Shown here in pieces: positions 9,090 to 16,112 of a stretch of 64,000 bases of DNA. A program made the translations under genes and the position numbers. Origin of the DNA: Mangrovibacterium diazotrophicum (GTDB lineage: Bacteria; Bacteroidota; Bacteroidia; Bacteroidales; Prolixibacteraceae); contig NZ_RAPN01000004.1 in NCBI RefSeq assembly GCF_003610535.1, forward strand, positions 1-64,000, read 5' to 3'. Position 1 is the stretch's first letter. Every line of letters starts with the position of its first letter. Under the pieces are notes generated by a model. It had not been told where the DNA came from and made no database searches. It worked only from the letters and a program-made list of their open reading frames with translations.

Positions 9090-9103
9090 GAATGGGTTTT
9101 TAA

Positions 9104-9676
9104 TTACTCTTTTCGTTGTTTCAGCGGTATTGATACCCCAATGGCAAATGCTCCGGCAAACTGTTCCACAGCCGGTTGAAAGTAGTAGGAAAAGCCGATG
9201 TCGACACCATGGTCGCGGCCCAGTTCAAATCCAAAAGCAAAGGGGATATGGTGTACAATTCCGCTTTTTTCGATATCGGTGAATGCTGTAAAGGTTTCAA
9301 ATCGGCCGATCGATGCGCCTATTCCGATTTCGACGTAAGGTGCAACATACGGAATTGGAGCGATGAGCCTTGCTTTTCCACCTAGGAGCATTGCCTTGCA
9401 TTCGGCTCGCTCGTCGGTCGGGTCATCATTGATGTCTTTCCCGTTTGAATTGGTTAGAATAAAACCGGCATAAGGTTTCAGCTCAATCCACGATGCAAGC
9501 GATAGAACATATTCGGTTTGCAGAAAAAATCCACCGTTGGCAATATCGTCAGCACTGTAGTATGGAGAAGTCATTCCGTATCCGATTTGCGCATTGATTG
9601 CCCGCTTTTTTACAAATTGCGCTTCAGCCTGGTTTGAAATCAAAATTATCAGAAGTAAAATAAGATGTTTTTTCAT
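9104..9676 (-). CDS. Outer-membrane beta-barrel protein (small porin-like)
   Basis: A 190-residue exported protein. Signal peptide MKKHLILLLIILISNQAEAQ is followed by alternating hydrophobic/polar strands rich in Gly, Tyr and Phe. Examples are INAQIGYGMTSPYYSA, YVAPYVEIGIGASIGRF and the closing FAGAFAIGVSIPL. This fits an eight-stranded OmpA/OmpX-type barrel common in Bacteroidota, with no known ligand. The frame is open to 9700, but the ATG at 9676 opens the signal peptide and is preferred. The tandem-repeat array lies 204-431 bases upstream. Confidence 0.75.
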   Translation of the reverse strand: MKKHLILLLIILISNQAEAQFVKKRAINAQIGYGMTSPYYSADDIANGGFFLQTEYVLSLASWIELKPYAGFILTNSNGKDINDDPTDERAECKAMLLGGKARLIAPIPYVAPYVEIGIGASIGRFETFTAFTDIEKSGIVHHIPFAFGFELGRDHGVDIGFSYYFQPAVEQFAGAFAIGVSIPLKQRKE

Positions 9677-9879
9677 AGTCGTAGGCTTTCGGTTATACAC
9701 CAGTTAGTTATTGAGTCGATCGTTTTATTTTTCGTCTGTCAATTTAACATTTCCAAACGAAATAGATTCTAAGCAGGTGGCTAACTTATTAACAAAATCT
9801 TTGGTGTTTGTCAGAACAGATGTCTGATCGGTAAAGTGAAGGTGTGAAGAGTTGATAGTACCATCCGAAGATCTGGCAT

Positions 9880-10107
9880 GCTATGACTATTTAGTCACGG
9901 GTTCCCTGAACGTTGGGGAGGCTTTAACTATTTAGTCACGCCTCCACCAAACGGTTTGTCACGCTTTAACTATTTAGTTACGGGCTCCCTGCGCGTTGGG
10001 CGAGGTTTAACTATTTAGTTACGGCTCCACCAAAGCGTTGGACAAGCTTTAACTATTTAGTTACGCCTTCTCCAAATGATTTGGCGGGCTATAGTCATCT
10101 TTGGTCT
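9880..10107. repeat. Tandem array of ~42-bp units, each with two dyads
   Basis: The core GCTTTAACTATTTAGTTACG, or a close variant, begins at 9880, 9921, 9963, 10004 and 10046, with a decayed copy near 10088. Spacing is 41, 42, 41, 42 and 42 bp, about four helical turns. Each core holds the inverted repeat TAACTA-TT-TAGTTA; copy 1 has the compensated form TGACTA-TT-TAGTCA. Each intervening ~21-bp stretch is itself a dyad with different sequence, for example CCAAAT-g-ATTTGG at the last full unit and AAAC-g-GTTT in the second. Alternate units resemble each other (CTCCCTG..GTTGGG against CTCCACCAAA), suggesting an original ~83-bp duplication. The flanks 9677-9879 and 10108-10243 show no gene. Confidence 0.9.
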
Positions 10108-10243
10108 TGTGCGAATTGGGTTGATACTAAGATAGGAATTGTGGGGAAACATAAGACAGATCGAAGCGGAGGTGGAATCGTTTGATTGTACTCATTTGGG
10201 TAACCAAATTCAGAAAGGGGTGTAGAAAAACTTCAAAGGATAG

Positions 10244-11497
10244 CTAAGGCTTTTTTGCTCCACCTAAGCGATCTATTTGAGCGGTCAAACTTTCTTTCTC
10301 TTTTCTTGATTTACTCAGTTTGATGGCTTGTTGGTAATGATCAATCGCTTTGCCATAATTTGCTGTCGAGTACAAATAGCCAAGTAGAGCATGGTAATAA
10401 CTGTTGTCAGTGAACTCCAGTTTTTCCACTTCGGAAATCGCTTCTTCATTTCCGTAAACATGGGAGAAAGCGAAGGCCCTGTTCAGAGCTGTTACCGGGG
10501 AATATTCAAAAAGTATGAGCTGGTTGTAAAGCTCTAGAATATGCGGCCACTTAGTTGCGTCGGACAAGGTCGTGTGCCAATATGCGATGCCGGCTTCCAG
10601 GTGGTATTTGGAAATTTCGGAGCCGTTTGTTGCCTGCACCAAGTAATAGTTTCCCTGGTCGATCAGCGATTGATCCCAACACGTTCGGTCTTGATCTTCG
10701 AATAAAACCACTGCACCGTTTTCATCCAAACGCGCTTCCAATCGGGAACTTTGGAAGCACATTAGTGCAAGTAAGGCATTCGTTTGCCCGGAACTAGATA
10801 TCGGGTATTCAGTAAGTAACAGGCAGAGACGCATCGACTCGGTGCACAATTCTTTTCGGATTAAATGGTCATTGGTTTTTGAATAGTATCCTTCGTTAAA
10901 CAAGAGGTAGATTGTTCTTAAGACGGTTTTTAAACGGGATTTGATTTCGCCGTCTACCGGAATCGAAATTTGAAACCGGTCGTTTCGAAGATTGTTACGG
11001 GCCCGGAGCAGTCGCTTTTTAATTGTCTCGCGATTGACAAGAAAAGCATTTGCGATTTCTTCCACGCTAAAACCACAGAGAATTTGGAGAGCCAGGCAGA
11101 CTTGCTGTTCGTCGGAATTTACCGGGTTACAAACGGCAAAGATCATGGCCAACTGGCTGTCGGTGATATTTTGCTCGTTGAATTCGATATCGGGTTGCAC
11201 TAGGTGTTCATCCTGTTTTAATTCGTTTTTTACGCGGGTTTCATAAATATTTAGGTGCTTGAAATAATCCTTGACTTTATTTTTCGCTACAGTATAAAGC
11301 CAGGCGGTCGGGTTTTCGGGTATGCCATGAATAGCCCAGTTCTCCGAAGCTTTCAAGAAGGTATCACTCGCGATATCTTCTGCTATTTCAATATGCATTA
11401 AGCCAAAATGACGACACAAAATGGCCGTCATCTTAGCGTATTCCTGACGGAATAAATGCGGTAGTAATTCCGGATGTTCGGGCTCAGTTTGCGTCAT
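10244..11497 (-). CDS. ECF sigma factor with C-terminal TPR region (ECF42/SigZ-like, DUF6596)
   Basis: A 417-residue RNA polymerase sigma factor. Region 2 is at residues ~10-85 (FLKASENWAIHGIPENPTAW) and region 4 at ~115-180, with the helix-turn-helix FLVNRETIKKRLLRARNNL. A ~220-residue C-terminal extension follows, with ALNRAFAFSHVYGNEEAI and YHALLGYLYSTANYGKAIDHY, typical of the TPR-like tail of ECF42 factors. ECF42 members lack a classical anti-sigma factor and sit next to DGPF (YCII-related) proteins, exactly as here. The tail is thought to control activity. The ATG overlaps the stop of the upstream DGPF gene by one base (TAATG), so expression is coupled. Target promoters are unknown; the DGPF gene itself is a usual target in the family. 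Confidence 0.88.
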   Translation of the reverse strand: MTQTEPEHPELLPHLFRQEYAKMTAILCRHFGLMHIEIAEDIASDTFLKASENWAIHGIPENPTAWLYTVAKNKVKDYFKHLNIYETRVKNELKQDEHLVQPDIEFNEQNITDSQLAMIFAVCNPVNSDEQQVCLALQILCGFSVEEIANAFLVNRETIKKRLLRARNNLRNDRFQISIPVDGEIKSRLKTVLRTIYLLFNEGYYSKTNDHLIRKELCTESMRLCLLLTEYPISSSGQTNALLALMCFQSSRLEARLDENGAVVLFEDQDRTCWDQSLIDQGNYYLVQATNGSEISKYHLEAGIAYWHTTLSDATKWPHILELYNQLILFEYSPVTALNRAFAFSHVYGNEEAISEVEKLEFTDNSYYHALLGYLYSTANYGKAIDHYQQAIKLSKSRKEKESLTAQIDRLGGAKKP

Positions 11498-11838
11498 TAA
11501 TCACGTTTTAAAACTTCCCGCACTTCAATGTTACCGCCGATTTTGAAAATGGGGTTACCTTTTGCAATTTCAACGGCCTCTTCAATATCAATGGCTTTGA
11601 TCACAATGTAGCCACTGATGAATTCTTTGATTTCGGTGTAGGGACCATCGGTCACCAACTTTTCGGGTCTTACCGTTTTGGCACTCCCATGGCTGGGAAG
11701 GAGCGTATTGCCTTTATCCACTAGTTTGTTTTGTGCGGCAATACCAGCCAGCCAGTTCATTCTTTCCTGGATTTGTTCGGGAGAGGGTTTGAAGTCTGAA
11801 ATGTCCTTCAATCTAAAAATCAATGCAAATTCTTTCAT
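11497..11838 (-). CDS. YCII-related / DGPF-domain protein, partner of the ECF42 sigma factor
   Basis: A 113-residue dimeric alpha-beta ferredoxin-like protein of the YciI/DGPF family. The family signature appears as TDGPYTEIKEFISGYIVI (DGPY instead of DGPF). The central LLPSHGSAKTVR segment and the ending GGNIEVREVL are typical. In other bacteria such proteins are the main targets of ECF42 sigma factors; their biochemical role is uncertain. Translation is coupled to the downstream sigma gene through a TAATG junction. The cytoplasmic location is inferred from the lack of a signal peptide. Confidence 0.88.
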   Translation of the reverse strand: MKEFALIFRLKDISDFKPSPEQIQERMNWLAGIAAQNKLVDKGNTLLPSHGSAKTVRPEKLVTDGPYTEIKEFISGYIVIKAIDIEEAVEIAKGNPIFKIGGNIEVREVLKRD

Positions 11839-11953
11839 ACTATAAAATTTTGTTCACATTTATAACGATTGATGTTTGCCGGAGGGGACAATTTTTTGGG
11901 AGATTTGTATTGATAAGAGGTCTTCTGAACAGGAAGCTGAGTATTGGAAGATA

Positions 11954-11989
11954 TAAAAAAAGTAAAGGACATTTTTCAATGCCCTTTAC
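11954..11989 (-). terminator. Intrinsic terminator on the minus strand with no assigned gene
   Basis: GTAAAGG and CCTTTAC (11962-11968 with 11983-11989) pair, extended inward by CATT/AATG around a TTTC loop. Read on the minus strand it is followed by a run of seven T. It therefore ends a leftward transcript that starts somewhere in 11990-12480, upstream of the DGPF gene, where no convincing gene is seen. Confidence 0.7.
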
Positions 11990-12480
11990 GCCTGTTTTCA
12001 AAACAATTCAACGCTAATACATAAAATAACACTATTACCTAATCTCTACTGTACTCAATTAACCTATTTTCTGTAACCAATGTTTTATTGTTTTGTCGTA
12101 TTGTTGAGTGGTTTGTTTCGGTTCTAAAATATGCCTCAGAAAGCCTGTAGGGCCTCTTTTTGATCTGTTTCACAAAAAAAAGATACGAAATGAGCGGCTC
12201 AAAAACAGGATAAATCTGCACGACTTCATGAAGCCCCTGTTTTGATTGTCGAATTCAACTATTCAATGCATGACCGAAAACAGATTTTCCCGAATTGGTT
12301 CGAAAAAGAAGAATCCGGGCGTTTCTTTGGGGGGGACTGATTGTTAGGTGGTAGGGCGATCTTGCTTTTTCTTACGCGTATTGCAATAGCTGAAATCAGG
12401 CTTCGGATAAGTTGAAGTGCTTTCAATAGCGGCTGGTATTGAGTCGGGTAGCTGAATCCCCTAACTTTATATAAAAAAAG
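11990..12480. other. Gap of ~490 bases upstream of the lipoprotein gene; possible small RNA or short minus-strand ORF
   Basis: Nothing here is recognised as a gene. A 60-codon minus-strand frame (12039-12221, GTG start) encodes MQIYPVFEPLISYLFFVKQ and more; it ends 50 bases before the terminator at 11954-11989, so a small protein or an untranslated RNA is possible. The right part, up to 12480, has only an A/T-rich leader (ctttatataaaaaaag) directly before the lipoprotein ATG. A stretch of seven G lies near 12331. Confidence 0.35.
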
Positions 12481-13632
12481 ATGAAACCAGTAAAACTCCT
12501 TCCTATTGTGGCACTGTTGCTTCTGGTCAGTAGCTGTTCTCTCATGAAATTCAGCATCGAAACGCCTTCAGAACCATTGAGCTCCCGGCAGCTGACGACC
12601 CGGGTTATGGTCCGGAATTTTGTAGAGGGGGCGAGCGATCAGATTGTGAAAGCTGCCGATTCTATCATTGCCATGGCCGATACCGAACCGTTCTACCAAA
12701 TCAACGCGATTCGCTGGAAACTGAATGCCGGAACGGCGTACACCCGGGCAGGCTATCAAACGGTGCCGGAAAGTTCGCTTTCGGATGTGTGGGTGTTGAC
12801 CCTGCAATGGCAACGATTGATGGAAAGCCGGGGCGATTCGCTTCTGGGTGATTACAGTGATCTGGCAAAAGAAACGACAGATGAACTGGCAAGCGACATT
12901 GATCAATTGGCAAAAAAAATACACTCCGGGGCTGACTATCGAAAGCTGAAAGATTTTGTGGAGGGCTATTCGGCTGAACATCCGATGTTGGCTTTCTCTC
13001 CACAATCGCCGAAAACACTGCGTTCGTTACTCGAGTATTTCGAGCTTCCCGATTCACTATATACCAGCACTGTGGGAACCCAGGCCGAAGTGATGAGCGA
13101 CTTTAGTGACCGCATGGGGCGTTACCAGACGCAGTTCAATAATTCCGTCGAGTGGGAGAAAGACAAGCTTTTAATCCAGTGGGAAGAGGGGAATTTTGAC
13201 GAAGAACTGTTGGCTCGCGCTGATAGTCTCTCGCTGATGTTGAGCAACCTGGCAACAATCGCCAAAGAATCACCCGAGATGATGGGGATTATCGCCGTTC
13301 GAATCCGGGAGGAATTGTCGCCTTTGGTTTATTCGATGAATGCAACTCTCGATAGCTCTTTGGTCAAATTGGATCAACAGCGTGCTGAACTGCAGGTTTA
13401 TTTTGACGTGCAAAGGGCTATTCTGGCGAAGGAGGCGGAGCAGATGGGCAACAGCATGATTGAGACGGCAACCGATGGCCTGGTCAAAATTATCCGCAAA
13501 GTAATTGTGTATGTAATCCTGCTAATATTGGTGATGTTTGGTGTTCCGTTTGCCCTTGGTTACAGCTTTGGACGAATGCGGTTGCGACAGAAAAAGAACA
13601 AACAAGAGGGCGGTGATTATCGAAGTTCTTAG
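12481..13632 (+). CDS. Hypothetical lipoprotein with a C-terminal membrane helix
   Basis: A 383-residue protein of no family I recognise. The N terminus MKPVKLLPIVALLLLVSSCS is a lipoprotein signal with Cys19 as the lipidation site. The body (~30-330) is almost all helical and charged, with a coiled-coil-like stretch at ~285-330. A single membrane helix (VIVYVILLILVMFGVPFALGY, residues ~341-361) follows, then a strongly basic tail (RMRLRQKKNK) that should stay in the cytoplasm. The protein would thus be tied to the inner membrane at both ends. Its stop overlaps the stop of the convergent acetyltransferase gene. Confidence 0.75.
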   Translation: MKPVKLLPIVALLLLVSSCSLMKFSIETPSEPLSSRQLTTRVMVRNFVEGASDQIVKAADSIIAMADTEPFYQINAIRWKLNAGTAYTRAGYQTVPESSLSDVWVLTLQWQRLMESRGDSLLGDYSDLAKETTDELASDIDQLAKKIHSGADYRKLKDFVEGYSAEHPMLAFSPQSPKTLRSLLEYFELPDSLYTSTVGTQAEVMSDFSDRMGRYQTQFNNSVEWEKDKLLIQWEEGNFDEELLARADSLSLMLSNLATIAKESPEMMGIIAVRIREELSPLVYSMNATLDSSLVKLDQQRAELQVYFDVQRAILAKEAEQMGNSMIETATDGLVKIIRKVIVYVILLILVMFGVPFALGYSFGRMRLRQKKNKQEGGDYRSS

Positions 13633-14039
13633 CGGGAAAATTTCTCCATAATGACGTATTCAATGCCGCCTTTCGAGAAGGTCTCCTGTGTTTCGATCAT
13701 GCAGAACCGTTGATAAAAAGCTGTTTTTTCCTTCCGGGCATTGCACCAAATCCGCTTGATGTTTTGAACTTCCACTTCGGCAAAAACAAACTTGAGCAAT
13801 TGGCTTCCGTAACCTTTGCCTTGGCTGCTTTGCAGTGTCGCAAATTTCCGGAACTGCGCTTCTTTGTTTTCTACAAAAAGCGAAACGATTGATACAAGCT
13901 CGTCATCGACAAATAAACCGTAATGCTTCCCAAAACGATCTTCGTCCAGTTGGACGTATTCGATCGGCTTGTGCGGCCACATCACCCGGTGCCTGATTTC
14001 CCAGGTTTGCTGGTATGGAATCTCCTCAATTCGAATCAC
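13629..14039 (-). CDS. GNAT-family N-acetyltransferase
   Basis: A 136-residue single-domain GNAT protein. The acetyl-CoA pyrophosphate-binding loop is SSQGKGYGSQLL (Q-x-x-G-x-G type, residues ~71-82), followed by the motif-B segment IWCNARKEKTAFYQRFCM. The N-terminal WEIRHRVMWPHKPIEYVQL is common in small Bacteroidota GNAT proteins of unknown acceptor. The best start is a GTG at 14037-14039. The gene is convergent with the lipoprotein gene, their stop codons overlapping, and the next barrel gene on the same strand ends 33 bases upstream. Confidence 0.85.
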   Translation of the reverse strand: MIRIEEIPYQQTWEIRHRVMWPHKPIEYVQLDEDRFGKHYGLFVDDELVSIVSLFVENKEAQFRKFATLQSSQGKGYGSQLLKFVFAEVEVQNIKRIWCNARKEKTAFYQRFCMIETQETFSKGGIEYVIMEKFSR

Positions 14040-14072
14040 CGGAAAACCAGAGTTTGTGTTTTTAAAGGTTCG

Positions 14073-15068
14073 CTAATTGGCATTGCCAAATTTGTAAATG
14101 AGCGAGAGTTGCTGCTGCTGATCGAGGGTGCTGCCATCAACCAAATGGAACGAGAGGTTGAAGTGTCCCTGGATATTTTTGTATTGCAGAAATTTCCAGA
14201 TCACATCGGTACGAACATAACTATCCTGTGCATAATAGCGGTCGCCGTTCATAAAATGATGGCCATCGCCAAAGCTGAAGGTTGAACGCAGAGCGAAGCG
14301 TTTCCCTTCGCCATATAGCTGCCCGGTGAAACTACCGCCGGTTTGAAAGCCATCATCGATACCACGCTCGCGAATGGATGAGCCCATATAACCAACTTTC
14401 AGGTAAGCCTGTTTCAGCCCTGTCAACTCGGCAAAGTTGTAGCCCAGGTATAGGGTGTAGCCCATATTATCGGTAATGTGTTCATCGGGGTTTTCCGCAG
14501 CCGTCAACGCATAATGAAACATCAGCAAATAGTTCTGAACGTAGAACTTGCCAAAGCGCATTTCGCCGGAAAGGCCGGCCATGAAGGTTTCGCGTTGGGT
14601 CATCGTTTGGCGGCTGGTCCAGTCAACAAACCCAAGTTGGTGTCCCCAGCTCCATTGGTGCTTACCGTACAATCCTTCAATATTCGGGCGATAGTACTGA
14701 AAAGTATCCGTCAGCATGGCCAACGGAAAATCAATCACTTCCATGCGCGGGAATGCTCCAAAGTAGAAGGTATTTTTATCGTCCTGGAAACGGTAATAGG
14801 CTGTCAGTTTGGGTTTCACAGCATCGGCTTCCGAGCCAAACTCGAACAAATGGCTGATCCCGATGCGAAAGCGGTGCAAGCTGTCGATGGTTGTTCCCAG
14901 CTCAACGCTGGTACTCTCGCCCAATATGGTTTGCGGGTAATTGTATTCGTGTGTAAACTCCCTGTTGTCACCAATTCCCTGAAACTGTACCTGGTATTCC
15001 GGTTTTTGCGCTTTTGCGCTGATTGCGGCCAGGATGAGAATCAGTACGGCTAAGATTTGCTTTGTCAT
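14073..15068 (-). CDS. Outer-membrane beta-barrel protein of unknown function
   Basis: A 331-residue exported protein with signal peptide MTKQILAVLILILAAISAKAQ. The mature part is a continuous series of amphipathic strands with aromatic girdle residues (NTFYFGAFPRME, GYTLYLGYNFAEL, FYVQNYLLMFHYAL). It ends in LSLIYKFGNAN, close to a barrel-closing strand. I do not recognise a named family. An integral outer-membrane porin or structural barrel is likely. It may form an operon with the GNAT gene 33 bases downstream. Confidence 0.7.
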   Translation of the reverse strand: MTKQILAVLILILAAISAKAQKPEYQVQFQGIGDNREFTHEYNYPQTILGESTSVELGTTIDSLHRFRIGISHLFEFGSEADAVKPKLTAYYRFQDDKNTFYFGAFPRMEVIDFPLAMLTDTFQYYRPNIEGLYGKHQWSWGHQLGFVDWTSRQTMTQRETFMAGLSGEMRFGKFYVQNYLLMFHYALTAAENPDEHITDNMGYTLYLGYNFAELTGLKQAYLKVGYMGSSIRERGIDDGFQTGGSFTGQLYGEGKRFALRSTFSFGDGHHFMNGDRYYAQDSYVRTDVIWKFLQYKNIQGHFNLSFHLVDGSTLDQQQQLSLIYKFGNAN

Positions 15069-15141
15069 GTTCTGTATTTTGTGTCGACTGATAAACGGAT
15101 ACTGAAAGTGATTATTGCGGTTTGATGCGCGCCAGCAAAGG

Positions 15142-15957
15142 CTAGTCGCAAAGAATATACATATCGCGTTTGGGGTTGATACACATCACCGGAATTTGCC
15201 CGGCTTGTTTGATGAGCTTGGTCTCGGGCAAGCCAACAATAAGGTCGAGCAGACTAACTTGCTGACTGGCCGGAATGATCATGAGGTTTTGCGCATCTAC
15301 CCGGCAACGTTCAAGTGCTTCGAAAGGCACGCCGAAGCTTCCTTTCTGTGCTTCCCGGAAGTCCACATCTACTTGCAGTTTGTAAAGCAATTGCTCGATG
15401 AATTTTTTGTTCTTTTTGATCATTGTTTGGTTCGACGCATTTTTTTCGCGGGCGGTCAATACCTCAATCGCCGATTGGTTAAAACGGCCGAAATACGAAG
15501 CCCAAAGCGAGGTGTCCTTCATCACCTTGCGATAATCGATTGGGAGCATCACCCGGTCGTAGCGCAAACTTTCGGCCGAACTGCCGTTGATAAACAAGAA
15601 CGGAATCTGGCTTTCCTGCAAGGCCTGAATCTTGGGTTTCAGATTTTCGACGGTGGCGATAAGCATGATCCCGTCGTATTCTTCGGCAACCCGGGTAATT
15701 GTGTCGGACAGCTTCCCTTTCAGTGTGAGGCTCGAAATGGTCACCGTCGGAAAATCATCTTTCAGTTTCCGGATAATCATTCCCAAGGCCTTTTGCGCCG
15801 CCATTTTTTCGTCCTTTTTCCCTTTTGCATAAGGATGGAACAAACACAACTCTTTCTTAAATATCTGACTAATCCGGAGCCCGTGCACGATTGCATCGTT
15901 CATCGACTCGGAAAAATCGCAACATACCATCACCCGCTGTTCTGAAGTCTTGCTCAT
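15142..15957 (-). CDS. Universal stress protein (tandem UspA-type)
   Basis: A 271-residue cytoplasmic protein with two Usp-like halves. The first starts VMVCCDFSESMNDAIVHGL, the classic UspA opening strand and helix. The second starts near residue 135 (YDRVMLPIDYRKVMKD) and closes with VSLLDLIVGLPETKLIKQAGQIPVMCI. The glycine-rich ATP loop of ATP-binding Usp proteins is poorly kept, so binding is uncertain. A frame of nearly the same length on the other strand (15115-15945) is an antisense shadow. Confidence 0.85.
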   Translation of the reverse strand: MSKTSEQRVMVCCDFSESMNDAIVHGLRISQIFKKELCLFHPYAKGKKDEKMAAQKALGMIIRKLKDDFPTVTISSLTLKGKLSDTITRVAEEYDGIMLIATVENLKPKIQALQESQIPFLFINGSSAESLRYDRVMLPIDYRKVMKDTSLWASYFGRFNQSAIEVLTAREKNASNQTMIKKNKKFIEQLLYKLQVDVDFREAQKGSFGVPFEALERCRVDAQNLMIIPASQQVSLLDLIVGLPETKLIKQAGQIPVMCINPKRDMYILCD

Positions 15958-16112
15958 AGAAGTCCAAAACTATCTATTTTTTATGAAAAAGACTTTTTGT
16001 TCTGATAATAATTAAGCAAAGTCTCAGGCTTAAGCTTGTTTTTCAGAATGATCAAAGTCATCGGCAAGGACAAGGCGAAATGCTATCTTTGGTAGAAACC
16101 AAGCTTCAGACT

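Noticed and set aside
9880-10107. CRISPR-like array
   Set aside because: The repeat core is only ~20 bp, spacers are ~21 bp, related to each other and self-complementary, and no cas genes are near. It is a tandem dyad array.
15115-15945. Long plus-strand frame (276 codons) over the universal stress gene
   Set aside because: It is exactly antisense to a clear Usp protein; the product shows no family and is rich in His/Phe/Gln as expected from reversed codons.
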